NCBI GenBank assembly: GCA_044449065.1
Contig: JBIOHP010000017.1
Location: 1 to 64,000 of the forward strand
DNA: 64,000 nucleotides
DNA from: JBIOHP01 sp044449065
GTDB taxonomy: Bacteria; Bacteroidota; Ignavibacteria; UBA10030; SZUA-254
Direction of reading: 5' to 3'
Below the pieces are notes generated by a model, which was not told where the DNA came from, searched no databases, and saw only the letters and a program-made list of their open reading frames with translations. Shown here one piece after another: positions 36,880 through 45,398 of the stretch. Numbering within the stretch: position 1 is the stretch's first letter; every line of letters starts with the position of its first letter. Position numbers and translations under genes: made by a program.

Positions 36880-37704
36880 ATGAAAACGATCAGCATCTTC
36901 AGCTTTGTCATTGCAGCCGCATTGATATTCCTTCTCATCCCGGGTTGTAATAAAGACAACGGGGTAGTTCAACCTGCCAATGAGCTTGCGCCTATCGGCA
37001 ACCTGCGGGCGCTTTCGGAAGACGGCTCCGTCCTCCTCATCTGGGATCAATCGCCATTCCAGAGCAGCACAGATTTTTCCATCTATAGAATCATCGTAAC
37101 CGGCGCTTCACACCGCAGCGGGCAGGATAGCACCCAGCTTACGAGTTATACCGTTCCCGGATTGACCAATGGGACCGTTGATACATTTATCGTCTATACC
37201 GTCAGAAAGGACGGCGCATTGAGCCAGGGCGTTACGATTATCTGGGGACCAACAGTGCGATTTCTCCACAAACGGATTTGGGAATTAGACGCGCCCGGTC
37301 CCTCTGGACTTGAATTCTCCACGGGTGATACGCTTCATTTCACATCCACCGGTTCACATAACGAGCAGCAACGAATCGATATCTGGATAGATGGTCACCT
37401 CGGAGTTGATCCCCTCTTGAAAAGCCCAAGCGCAACTACACTGTCCAACGGCTGGCGGACAACCAAATTCGCTTCAACCGCGGGTTCAGGTTTGAATCAA
37501 TATTATCCCATTCCGGATACTTCGACATTTACAACGACAGGAGTTCCGATCACCAATACCAATGTCTATTTTGCCCTTACGCAAGATGGCAACATGGTCC
37601 GATTTGTAATTACCAATGGCATCCAGGGCATTGCCCCTAACCGGTATATCGATATCGATTTTGCCTATAACTCCGGTGTGCATCTTCCCTGGGCAAAACG
37701 GTAG
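36880..37704 (+). CDS. Lipoprotein with FN3-like domain
   Basis: 274 residues. Signal peptide and lipobox: ALIFLLIPGC-NKDNG (Cys at about residue 23). Residues about 40-125 read as an FN3 domain (PIGNLRALSEDGSVLLIWDQ ... TVPGLTNGTVDTFIVYTV). The C-terminal half is beta-rich with no recognised family. It is followed by a strong terminator and stands alone. Confidence 0.8.
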   Translation: MKTISIFSFVIAAALIFLLIPGCNKDNGVVQPANELAPIGNLRALSEDGSVLLIWDQSPFQSSTDFSIYRIIVTGASHRSGQDSTQLTSYTVPGLTNGTVDTFIVYTVRKDGALSQGVTIIWGPTVRFLHKRIWELDAPGPSGLEFSTGDTLHFTSTGSHNEQQRIDIWIDGHLGVDPLLKSPSATTLSNGWRTTKFASTAGSGLNQYYPIPDTSTFTTTGVPITNTNVYFALTQDGNMVRFVITNGIQGIAPNRYIDIDFAYNSGVHLPWAKR

Positions 37705-37724
37705 ATCAATTCTTCACGTAAGGA

Positions 37725-37762
37725 AGCTGTCCCGCGTCCTCTGTACGCGGGAGGGCTTTTTT
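37725..37762 (+). terminator. Rho-independent terminator of the FN3 lipoprotein gene
   Basis: Stem CCCGCGT/ACGCGGG, outer AGC/GCT, then TTTTTTATT. The open frame of the next gene overlaps this hairpin, which argues for its later start at 37839. Confidence 0.87.
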
Positions 37763-37838
37763 ATTGATTTTTTGCATTTTCATCCATGTTTCGGTATTTT
37801 GTGAAGGTCATAAATTACAGATTTACACCCTGAACACG

Positions 37839-39020
37839 ATGAAGAGAGTTTTACAAATACCGATGTTTTCAAAATATTTTTTCGTTTTAATTATTCTGAT
37901 ATTTCTCGCCAGAACGGATAGTTTTTCCCAATGGCTGGAAGATCCGGCGTCTGAATCACACATCCACAGGGGGATAGAACAAATCTACAATGTGGAATTC
38001 GACAATGCGCGGTCGGAATTTCAAACGGTGATCAATGCCCATCCCGATCATCCGGCGGGTTATTTCTTTCTTGCCATGGTGGAATGGTGGAACATCATGT
38101 TGGATATTGATAACGAATCCCGCGACGAACAATTTATCAAAATGCTCGATCATGTAATCGACCTGTGCGATAAACGGCTCGATAAAAATGAAGAGGATCT
38201 CGTTGCGCTCTTTTTCAAAGGGGGATCGATAGGATTCCGGGGACGGCTTTATGCCAACCGGTCAGATTGGATCAAGGCGGCGAACGACGGCAGAACCGCC
38301 ATGCCACTTGTGCAGAAAATGTATAAAATTGCGCCGAATAATTCCGATGTTCTCCTGGGAATGGGCATATATAATTATTACGCCGCAATAGTCCCCGAGC
38401 AATACCCGATGGTAAAACCTGTGATGATGTTTTTTCCGAAAGGCGACAAACTGAAAGGAATCGATCAGTTGAAAACTACATCCGAGAAAGGGGCGTACGC
38501 TAACTACGAAGCATCGTACTTCCTTTTGCAGCTCTACCAAAATTATGAAAAACGATATCCTGAATCGCTGACACTTGCGGAAGCGCTGCATAAAAAATTC
38601 CCTAACAATCCGATATTTTATAAATATCTCGGGAAAGCGCAGGTAACGCTGGGCAACTGGGAAGAATTTCACACGATTTATATCGATATCCTTCAACGAA
38701 TAAAAAAGAATCAATTCGGCTATAACGAGGGTATGGAACGAGAAGCGCAATATTATCTCGGAATCTATGAGATGTTTAAAAACCACAATGACGACGCGCT
38801 TACCCGCCTTTACCGATGTGATGAACTTTCCCGCAAACTTGACGCGAAAACCGCCTCCGGATTTATGGCGATGGCAAATTTAAAAGTCGGTATGATCTAC
38901 GACCTGCAATCCAAACGCGATCTCGCCATAGAACAGTATAAAAAAGTGCTGCAAATTGCCGACTATATGGATTCGCATAAATTCGCTGAAGAATATTTAA
39001 AAATTCCTTACAAGAAGTAA
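37839..39020 (+). CDS. TPR-like exported protein
   Basis: The frame is open from 37764, inside the terminator tail, so ATG 37839 (MKRVLQIPMFSKYF) is preferred. It precedes a signal peptide VLIILIFLARTDSFSQ and gives 393 residues. Helical repeats follow: GIEQIYNVEFDNARSEFQTV, HPDHPAGYFFLAMVEWW, SDVLLGMGIYNYYAAIVPE, NNPIFYKYLGKAQVTLGNW, GFMAMANLKVGMIYDLQSKR. Probably a periplasmic solenoid; role unknown. The ZIP transporter gene starts 12 bases downstream, so they are likely one transcript. Confidence 0.82.
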   Translation: MKRVLQIPMFSKYFFVLIILIFLARTDSFSQWLEDPASESHIHRGIEQIYNVEFDNARSEFQTVINAHPDHPAGYFFLAMVEWWNIMLDIDNESRDEQFIKMLDHVIDLCDKRLDKNEEDLVALFFKGGSIGFRGRLYANRSDWIKAANDGRTAMPLVQKMYKIAPNNSDVLLGMGIYNYYAAIVPEQYPMVKPVMMFFPKGDKLKGIDQLKTTSEKGAYANYEASYFLLQLYQNYEKRYPESLTLAEALHKKFPNNPIFYKYLGKAQVTLGNWEEFHTIYIDILQRIKKNQFGYNEGMEREAQYYLGIYEMFKNHNDDALTRLYRCDELSRKLDAKTASGFMAMANLKVGMIYDLQSKRDLAIEQYKKVLQIADYMDSHKFAEEYLKIPYKK

Positions 39021-39032
39021 CCCGCCACCATA

Positions 39033-39779
39033 ATGCTGCGAATTTTTCTCTTTGGTATCATCGCCGCTTCTGTTGAAATACTCGGCGGTATTCTTATTGT
39101 CCTGCGCAAGGAGTGGCCCCGGAAAGTTCAGGAATATCTCATCGCGCTCAGCGCCGGATTTATCCTTGCGCTCGTGTTCTTCGATCTCCTCCCGTTAAGC
39201 TTCGATAAATTAGGTCCGGCAGCGTCTCTCTATATAGTCATTGGCTTCAGTGTGCTTCATTTTTTTGAACACACCATCGTTGGGCATCTACATTTTGGAG
39301 AAGAGACTCACACCGATTTGATGGTAAGCCCGCTGGCAAGCATTTCCGCATTATCCGGATTGATCGTACACGCGTTTTTTGATGGCGCGACAATCTCCGC
39401 CGGACTTCAATTCGATTTTAAGGTCGGATTGCTTGTTTTTCTTGCGGTATTGCTGCATAAACTCCCGGAAGGGCTGACCATTGCGTCGATCATGCTGGCG
39501 GCAAAACATACAAAACGCGTCGCGATTATTTCTTCCGTTATTATCGGCGTTGCAACAATATTGGGAGTTGTAGTGGTAATTGCAATGACCAACATCAGTC
39601 AGTCGATGATCGGCACAGCGCTCGCATTATCAGCCGGGGCGGCGACGTATGTTGGAGCGAGCGATCTTATCCCCGAGATAAACCGGTCAACTAACAGAAT
39701 TACGCCCGTGATTGTTTTTGGAGGGATGCTGTTGTTCTATCTGAGTCAAATAGTTGTCGACTCGATAGTAGGAGTATAA
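39033..39779 (+). CDS. ZIP family metal ion transporter
   Basis: 248 residues, eight predicted membrane segments. The two metal-site helices carry HAFFDGATISAG (helix IV) and HKLPEGLTIAS (helix V), the ZIP signature with conserved His, Pro and Glu. A histidine/glutamate loop (HTIVGHLHFGEETHTD) lies between segments 3 and 4, a common feature of zinc sensing or binding. Takes up zinc or another divalent metal. Starts 12 bases after the TPR-like gene. Confidence 0.93.
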   Translation: MLRIFLFGIIAASVEILGGILIVLRKEWPRKVQEYLIALSAGFILALVFFDLLPLSFDKLGPAASLYIVIGFSVLHFFEHTIVGHLHFGEETHTDLMVSPLASISALSGLIVHAFFDGATISAGLQFDFKVGLLVFLAVLLHKLPEGLTIASIMLAAKHTKRVAIISSVIIGVATILGVVVVIAMTNISQSMIGTALALSAGAATYVGASDLIPEINRSTNRITPVIVFGGMLLFYLSQIVVDSIVGV

Positions 39780-39803
39780 GGATTCGTCCAATAAGTATTA
39801 TTT

Positions 39804-39884
39804 GAGTCATGCTGTCCCGATGCTTCGGGATCAGCATCTATTTTTCAATAATTATTGGATCCCGAACCAAGTTCGGGATGACTC
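39804..39884. repeat. Double-hairpin GAGTC element, copy A4
   Basis: gagtc, hairpin ATGCTG-TCCCGA/TCGGGA-t-CAGCAT, spacer with caataattattg, hairpin ATCCCGAA/TTCGGGAT, gactc. Same hairpin order as A2, inverted relative to A1, A3 and A5. Lies between convergent genes. Confidence 0.85.
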
Positions 39885-39902
39885 GACAAAGAGATACGGA
39901 AC

Positions 39903-40847
39903 TTAAAACCCTATCCCCACCGTCACACGGTGAAGCGCCCCGATAGAGCCCATCGAATTGAAGCTATAATCAAACGTATACGGTTGCGCCATCAATCCCG
40001 CCCCAAGGGAAATTCCCGCAAGCCCTGATCCAGATAATATTTTATAATCCTGCCGCTGCTGGTTATTATATCCAAACCTCAGGCAAAAATTTTCGCTTGC
40101 TGAGTATTCCATCCCGATGGTGAAGGCGTTCAAATGACTAACAAATTTATCCTGAGCATCGTTTATTTTGTGAATCTCGAAGAGAAGAATAGCGGGCAGA
40201 TGTTCCGGCATCAACCTCATGCCGACTTTTACGTCTAATGGTAAATTTTCCCGTGTCGAGATGTACGGATTGAATTGCGTGCCGAGATTGGCAACGCTCG
40301 CCCCGAGAATGATCCTGCCCGGCAATGCGACGTAATGAACGCCAAGATCGATGGCGGCGCCGGTGGATGAATATCCGGCAATATTGGAATAAATAAATTT
40401 TGCGGCAGCGCCGTAAAATAAATTTTCCTGGAGTTTATTTCCGTATCCCATACTGAAAGCCGCCTCGTTTGCGCCGAATGTTCCGGTTTGCTGTCCGGTC
40501 GCGTCGGTTTCCTGAAATGATCCATAATTGGTGTATGTAACCCCAGCGCCTATGAATCCAAGTCCCTGGATTTCTGTAGCGTAACTTGCATGCCCCGAAT
40601 TGATATCCAACAGATTCTTGAAATAGCCGAACGATGCTTTCCTGCCGGAGAGCGTTCCCAATCCCGCAGGATTATAAAAAATGAGGTTGGGATCGTTGGA
40701 CATGGTGATAAAACTACCCCCCAATGCCGATGCGCGCGCGCTAACATCGTTGCGGAGGAAGTTAAATGTGTAATTGTCAGCCGCAAATCCTGCCGCCGCC
40801 AACAGAACCAACATCATTGCTAATAATACTGCATTTTTAAAAAACAT
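39903..40847 (-). CDS. PorQ-like type IX secretion protein
   Basis: 314 residues. A signal peptide (AVLLAMMLVLLAAAGFAAD) is followed by the PorQ/PorV-type opening FNFLRNDVSARASALGGSF and FYNPAGLGTL, then about twelve barrel strands ending in a VTVGIGF strand. In the T9SS, PorV/PorQ-type FadL-like barrels bind and process cargo at the outer membrane. The presence of this gene in a window rich in sorting-domain proteins fits. Assignment to PorQ rather than PorV rests on the SARASALGG and DINSG stretches. Confidence 0.78.
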   Translation of the reverse strand: MFFKNAVLLAMMLVLLAAAGFAADNYTFNFLRNDVSARASALGGSFITMSNDPNLIFYNPAGLGTLSGRKASFGYFKNLLDINSGHASYATEIQGLGFIGAGVTYTNYGSFQETDATGQQTGTFGANEAAFSMGYGNKLQENLFYGAAAKFIYSNIAGYSSTGAAIDLGVHYVALPGRIILGASVANLGTQFNPYISTRENLPLDVKVGMRLMPEHLPAILLFEIHKINDAQDKFVSHLNAFTIGMEYSASENFCLRFGYNNQQRQDYKILSGSGLAGISLGAGLMAQPYTFDYSFNSMGSIGALHRVTVGIGF

Positions 40848-41032
40848 TAAAACCTTTTATAAATTAATGGTAAAATACTCCGGCCGTCTCTGCCTTGTTA
40901 ACCCTGCCCTCGTTATCATCAAATTGGTTAAATAGTTTCATACTCAACGTTATAAGTTATTAAAATTGTTGATGACATACAAGAATGGGGGGAATACCGC
41001 CTCCGCACTGGATTTTGATATGCCGTAAAGTT

Positions 41033-41089
41033 CAACACTATCGGACAGTTCCGACGTCTTGGACGGGTCTGCACTGCCCCAACCGTCCG
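41033..41089. repeat. Repeat R1, copy 1 (57 bp)
   Basis: Begins caacactatcgg and ends ccgtccg. About 80 percent identical by eye to copy 2 at 41783-41839. Contains the near-palindrome tcggacagttccga. Confidence 0.8.
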
Positions 41090-41377
41090 TTAGGCTCGTG
41101 TGAGCAAAGCCTGAGCTTTGCTCCACAGTGAAATCATCCCACCGTTGCGGTTGGATAGAGAATAAATAACTCGTAAATCGCAAATGTAGGGGTATTCAAT
41201 TGAAAGCCCCTACGGGAGTCACAATTTTCCTCCCAAAACGTCATAACTTGGTATCACCAAATATTTATTCCCACTTTGTAAATATTTCCCTTGCTTTTTT
41301 AACTAAAAGTCCTTATATTATATATAGCATACGTACTGTATTATCATTATTACCTGTTTAGGGGCTATTTCCGCTTT

Positions 41378-41433
41378 TCTCTCATTCTCCCGCTCCCGTG
41401 AAGGAATGCGGGCATAACGCTCCGCATCAAACC
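41378..41433. repeat. Repeat R2, copy 1 (56 bp)
   Basis: Reads tctctcattctcccgctccc onward to caaacc. Matches copy 2 at 41867-41921, including acgctccgc and ggaatgc. Confidence 0.75.
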
Positions 41434-41528
41434 TAGAGTCGGCTCACAGCGTCACCGTTCTCATTCCACCCAAGATCGGCGGAAAGAGATCAAAGATTAA
41501 AATAAAATGAGATTATTGTGAGACATAA

Positions 41529-41594
41529 TGACGACAAAATGGTGATTTTATGGAGACAAAGTGGAGACAAAATAGGGACAGAATGGGGACAGAA
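41529..41594 (+). repeat. 11-bp tandem array, six units
   Basis: Units in order: tgacgacaaaa, tggtgatttta, tggagacaaag, tggagacaaaa, tagggacagaa, tggggacagaa. Consensus TGGRGACARAA. An inverted unit (tgtccccatttt) lies at 41646-41657. Confidence 0.8.
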
Positions 41595-41782
41595 AAATGT
41601 TAAAAATATTGAATTCAGAATGTTTTAAACGATTCGAAAAAAAAGTGTCCCCATTTTGTTCCAATAATTTTAAATTTCCAATTTCCCAATTCTTGCAGGC
41701 GAACGCCGATACGATACGCTGCGTCATACAGAAATGCAGTACGGAGCGCCAACGATAGAGAGCAGTAATACAACACAAGGAT

Positions 41783-41839
41783 CAACACCGTCGGAAAGTT
41801 CCGAGTTCTTGGACGCGTCTGCACTGTCCACGTTGTCCG
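41783..41839. repeat. Repeat R1, copy 2 (57 bp)
   Basis: Begins caacaccgtcgg and ends ttgtccg. Contains the perfect palindrome tcggaa-ag-ttccga. Confidence 0.8.
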
Positions 41840-41866
41840 AATTATTTTTCTTCATCCCATCGCGGA

Positions 41867-41921
41867 TCTCTCGTTCCACCGCTCCCGCGGTGGAATGCTG
41901 ATATGACGCTCCGCGTCAGGC
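41867..41921. repeat. Repeat R2, copy 2 (55 bp)
   Basis: Reads tctctcgttccaccgctccc onward to gtcaggc. Here the ccaccg/cggtgg arms form a perfect stem that has decayed in copy 1. Confidence 0.75.
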
Positions 41922-42177
41922 AGTGATTGGGCGCAGAGCGCCTCGGATTTTATTCCCCCGGAGACCGGGGGAACTAGCAATCTGAGAGTGGGATAACAAG
42001 TAAAATATCAACGGAAGAACTATTCTTTGTTTCTTTTTGAGAAAATCATATATTTCAATCTATCCGGAACATCCTGTGAGTTATTACTTTATATAACAAT
42101 CTGAGAGAGCCGAAGTTTGTATGATCGATCAAAGAAGCTTAAACAACAGCGAACCCTAACCAACAACTGAGGGAATT

Positions 42178-42696
42178 ATGAAACACAAACATGGATTTTT
42201 ACTAATCACCGCTATCATCTTTGCGCTATTACTGTGGGGATGCAAGTCGTCCGAAGAGAGTCAAAATGATCAGAATACCGCGCCGCCCCCGTCGAAGGTC
42301 GAGAAAAAAGCCGAACAGCCGCCCCCTCCCGCCCCCGCGGAACAGAAGGACACGGTTAAATCGGAACCGCCGGCGCCTCAAGTGCAGCCCGAACAAAAGC
42401 CGGCCGAAACCGTTCAGCCGGAAACGCAAATAAGCCATGAGTTGCCGAAGGGAAATTTCTCGGTGCAAATCGGCGCCTTTGCCATGCCGGATAAAGCGGA
42501 TCAATGGGCTTCGCTCGCCCGAACTCGGTTTGGCAAAAGCGTGTTCACCTTGAAGGATGAAAAGACCAACAATACAAAAGTACTCGTCGGCGAATTCAGC
42601 GTCAAAGACGAAGCCCGGACGTTCAGAGATCAGATCGTCCAGCAGTATCCCGATGATTACAAAGACGCCTGGGTGTATGAGGTACCGCATCAATAA
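42178..42696 (+). CDS. SPOR-domain lipoprotein, first of a pair
   Basis: 172 residues with GAGGGA upstream. Lipobox in ALLLWGC-KSSEE (Cys22). A proline/glutamate/glutamine-rich linker (about 30-90) leads to a C-terminal SPOR domain (NFSVQIGAFAMPDKADQWAS ... VLVGEFSVKDEARTFRDQI). SPOR domains bind denuded septal peptidoglycan, so a role at the division site or envelope is likely. The next SPOR gene overlaps its end by 20 bases. Confidence 0.9.
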   Translation: MKHKHGFLLITAIIFALLLWGCKSSEESQNDQNTAPPPSKVEKKAEQPPPPAPAEQKDTVKSEPPAPQVQPEQKPAETVQPETQISHELPKGNFSVQIGAFAMPDKADQWASLARTRFGKSVFTLKDEKTNNTKVLVGEFSVKDEARTFRDQIVQQYPDDYKDAWVYEVPHQ

Positions 42697-43243
42697 ATAT
42701 TGGCGCCAACGCGCCGCTGAAATTGTATTTTTCTTATTATGTTTCAGCGTGATCGGAATTCTTTCCTTCTCGGGATGCGCAAGCTCCGAAAAGACGAAGG
42801 AGAAAGAATCGTTGGATGATTTCCTGGCAAAATCAGAAAAGAACTTCAATCCCTCCGATTATGATAAAGATGTAAAAACGGTCATTCAGGAAGCATCGGG
42901 CAAACCCATCCCGGGAAAAGACAGCGCTAAAACCGTTGCGGTTATCTCCGATACGGTCACAGGATACAGAGTTCAGGTGCTCTTTACCCAGGATATTGAA
43001 GCGGCGAACGGCGCGCGGGATACGCTGCAAGCGCTTCTTCCTGATGAATATATTTATATCGTATACGAGCCGCCGTATTATAAAGTCCGCGTTGGGAATT
43101 ATACAGATCGTGTGACGGCAAACGATATGCAGAAAAAAATTATCGCGAAAGGATATACCGACGCATGGGTTGTGCCCGATAAAGTCATCATCAACCTCCC
43201 CCCGATACGGCAAACTCCTCCCGGGGATCAGAAACAGAATTGA
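42677..43243 (+). CDS. SPOR-domain lipoprotein, second of a pair
   Basis: The frame is open from 42557, but ATG 42677 gives a proper signal peptide (IVFFLLCFSVIGILSFSGC-ASSEK) and 188 residues, with a 20-base overlap with the previous gene. The SPOR domain is at about 95-175 (GYRVQVLFTQDIEAANGARD ... YKVRVGNYTDRVTANDMQK). The short overlap implies translational coupling, so the two envelope lipoproteins are probably made in fixed ratio. Confidence 0.88.
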   Translation: MRYRINKYWRQRAAEIVFFLLCFSVIGILSFSGCASSEKTKEKESLDDFLAKSEKNFNPSDYDKDVKTVIQEASGKPIPGKDSAKTVAVISDTVTGYRVQVLFTQDIEAANGARDTLQALLPDEYIYIVYEPPYYKVRVGNYTDRVTANDMQKKIIAKGYTDAWVVPDKVIINLPPIRQTPPGDQKQN

Positions 43244-43270
43244 GGGGAATTAGAGTGGGAGAATAATAGT

Positions 43271-43422
43271 GTGCTGAAATACATAATGCGGAGTCACCCT
43301 GAACTTGTTTCAGGGTCTGAACTTAAACAGATGCTGATCCCGACACTTCGGGACAGCATGACTCAGAAGAATGGGAAAATAATTTGGGGGACAACCCCGG
43401 TACGGATTGGGTATTTCAGCAC
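43271..43422. repeat. Long form of the GAGTC element, copy A5, with outer 12-bp inverted repeats
   Basis: The outer ends are a perfect pair gtgctgaaatac (43271-43282) and gtatttcagcac (43411-43422). The core at 43291-43364 reads gagtc, hairpin ACCCTGAA/TTCAGGGT, spacer, hairpin ATGCTG-a-TCCCGA/TCGGGA-CAGCAT, gactc. Lies between convergent genes. Confidence 0.88.
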
Positions 43423-43426
43423 CCTG

Positions 43427-45139
43427 TTAAGGTTTTAAGCGAAGGACAACCCCTTCGAGAGGCCAGCGCGCACGAAGTTTAAGGGTATCTTTATAGACAG
43501 AAAATCGCTCAGCCGGTTGAAAAGGATAGGGTCGCCCGAAGGTATAGCGTCCATTGCCATCCGTATCCCTGAACACAAAAAATGAATAGGTTCCTTCGGG
43601 CACATTCTCGAATGAAAACGGTCCCGGCTTCGATAGTATTTGCTGCTTCGTTTTCGTGATCACCGCATTGACCGGAAACAAATTGATGACGATGTTCCCG
43701 GACGCCGAAGCCGCTTCATCAATAACCTCCCCGCTAACACTTGAGAGAATCGATTGCGCGATTGTTTGGAAATGGATACTTAACGTGCTGTCTTTGTAAT
43801 GATTATGCGCGGGGACATCCCTGACTGAATCGAGATTAATTTTTATGATATAGGGCATGCTGTAACGGTAAGGATGCGCAGGGATGAACACCGTTTTCGT
43901 TGATCCCCACCAGGAGAATGCGCCATCAACTTTTGTTTTTCCGGAATCCGTGATTGTGAATCCATGTTCGAACATGGATGTGACAATAGGTTTATCGAAT
44001 GCTATGAAAAACGAATCGCCCGCGTCAACATTTTTACTTCCTTCAATGATATTTGTTATCTTCACTTTTGGCTTTATGGTATCCGGCGCGCTTTCTCCGG
44101 TAAACACAGTCCCGCCTGGATTCAGGAAGATGGAATTCCCTTTCAGATCTTGCAGGTTGGTAACGATGATCCGGTAGCCCTTGTCTTTTTCTTGGTCGGC
44201 AGTAATGAGCTGCGCCGCAATTGCAGAATCCCCGAAAACGGATATATCCTTCAAGTCAAGTGTTGCTTGAGTTAGCGTATCGAACACTCTGATGTACTGC
44301 AATTTTAAGCTCGTTGTATCGATCACTTTGCTGAAGCGGATGACGACATGATTTTTATCTGTTGATAATACTTTTGCAAGAAACGGGCGCGTCGTATCTT
44401 CTTTCGTCAACCGAAATTGCATATTCACCTTATGCGAACTATCATTGGTAAGAACAACATCACGCGGCAATAAACCGTACTCATCAACCTGCCGGTCGTA
44501 TTGAAAGTTTTTGTATTCATCCCGGACTGCCATAACCCGGTACATTCCCACCTTGAGATACGGAAGAATGAAAGAGCCGTCTTTTCCTGTCTGGGTCAGA
44601 TAGTCGGGCTTGTTGATGGATGGATCAAGTGTATCGGGATGTTTGTACTGAAGGTCAAATGCATAAATCATGATCCCTTCGGGGGAGCGATCGAATACCC
44701 TGCCCGTTATTGATGCGGTATCAATTTTATTGCCGGTGGAAAATGGCAAGCTGAATGCCTTCGCCATCCTGTTATTATGCAAGTCAATCACATCAGTGCC
44801 AATGGTCATGATATATGTGGTATTCGGTCTGAGTTTTGACCGGTATTCTATATCGACCCCTTTCCCTCCCCAGTTGTACTTCACTTTGCCCAAGTTGGGG
44901 GAGAAAAAGATTGATTGTTCAACGGACCGGTGATCGACGTACTTGCTGAACTCAAGATGGAGCTTTTCCTCGTTAAAATTGATAGTCTTGGGAAGCGGGT
45001 AAGTAGTTATGATTTGAGGAGGTACCGTATCCGGGGGTCCATAGGTCGGGGGAAACTGCCCTGCGCAATTCAGGTGGATCAGGATGCCCCCTCCCATTAT
45101 TAAGAATAATAGCGCAATCCCAAATATTTTATTAACCAC
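43427..45139 (-). CDS. Lipoprotein with tandem Big_5-type Ig-like domains
   Basis: 570 residues. Signal peptide with lipobox LIMGGGILIHLNC-AGQ (Cys25). Residues about 36-135 form a SbsA/Big_5-like Ig domain (PPQIITTYPLPKTINFNEEK ... RPNTTYIMTIGTDVIDLHNN). A second carboxypeptidase-regulatory-like domain follows (ITGRVFDRSPEGIMIYAFDL ... GSFILPYLKVGMYRVMAVRD), then further Ig-like domains and another prealbumin-like one at the end (PEGTYSFFVFRDTDGNG). Such lipoproteins are common in this phylum group; their function is unknown. Confidence 0.85.
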   Translation of the reverse strand: MVNKIFGIALLFLIMGGGILIHLNCAGQFPPTYGPPDTVPPQIITTYPLPKTINFNEEKLHLEFSKYVDHRSVEQSIFFSPNLGKVKYNWGGKGVDIEYRSKLRPNTTYIMTIGTDVIDLHNNRMAKAFSLPFSTGNKIDTASITGRVFDRSPEGIMIYAFDLQYKHPDTLDPSINKPDYLTQTGKDGSFILPYLKVGMYRVMAVRDEYKNFQYDRQVDEYGLLPRDVVLTNDSSHKVNMQFRLTKEDTTRPFLAKVLSTDKNHVVIRFSKVIDTTSLKLQYIRVFDTLTQATLDLKDISVFGDSAIAAQLITADQEKDKGYRIIVTNLQDLKGNSIFLNPGGTVFTGESAPDTIKPKVKITNIIEGSKNVDAGDSFFIAFDKPIVTSMFEHGFTITDSGKTKVDGAFSWWGSTKTVFIPAHPYRYSMPYIIKINLDSVRDVPAHNHYKDSTLSIHFQTIAQSILSSVSGEVIDEAASASGNIVINLFPVNAVITKTKQQILSKPGPFSFENVPEGTYSFFVFRDTDGNGRYTFGRPYPFQPAERFSVYKDTLKLRARWPLEGVVLRLKP

Positions 45140-45233
45140 CGGAACTATTTGATTATTTTGTTGTTATTAGATACGAACAGGATAATATAGCTAAATTATC
45201 AGCAATGTGAAAAAGGGGGCGATTAGAGAAAAT

Positions 45234-45340
45234 AGGGCAATCACGCGATGGACGGATGGGACTGTAGGTGAATAGAAATCCGCTTAAGGTGGATATGGTG
45301 AACGATGATAACGATGATCCACACGTTGCGAGGTTGCCCT
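45234..45340 (-). terminator. Long hairpin between mltG and the Ig-like lipoprotein gene
   Basis: Outer stem AGGGCAA/TTGCCCT (45234-45240 with 45334-45340), with T-rich tails on both sides. On the minus strand it lies 59 bases after the mltG stop and 95 before the next start, so it may end the tsaD-mltG transcript. The 93-base interior is only partly paired. Confidence 0.45.
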
Positions 45341-45398
45341 TTTTATTTATTCCATTGCTTGGTATTCCACAATTTTCAGCACGATAAACATTCCCACG

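Larger units (their letters stand above)
40848..42177. other. 1.33-kb gene desert made of decayed repeats
   Basis: No convincing gene on either strand. It contains two copies each of repeats R1 and R2, an 11-bp tandem array at 41529-41594 with an inverted partner at 41646-41659, and GC-rich palindromes (for example ggaccgggg-like arms near 41955). The short minus-strand ORFs at 41548-41824 have no start signals or known match. Confidence 0.65.

Noticed and set aside
41548..41824. Overlapping minus-strand ORFs in the gene desert
   Set aside because: They start inside repeat R1 and end in the tandem array; no ribosome-binding site or recognisable family.
45207..45213. MltG missing its catalytic glutamate (ASIIDGET instead of ASIVEKET)
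   Set aside because: The variable position is the first glutamate; the second, in the ET pair, is present as Glu212, and the first position varies in related bacteria.
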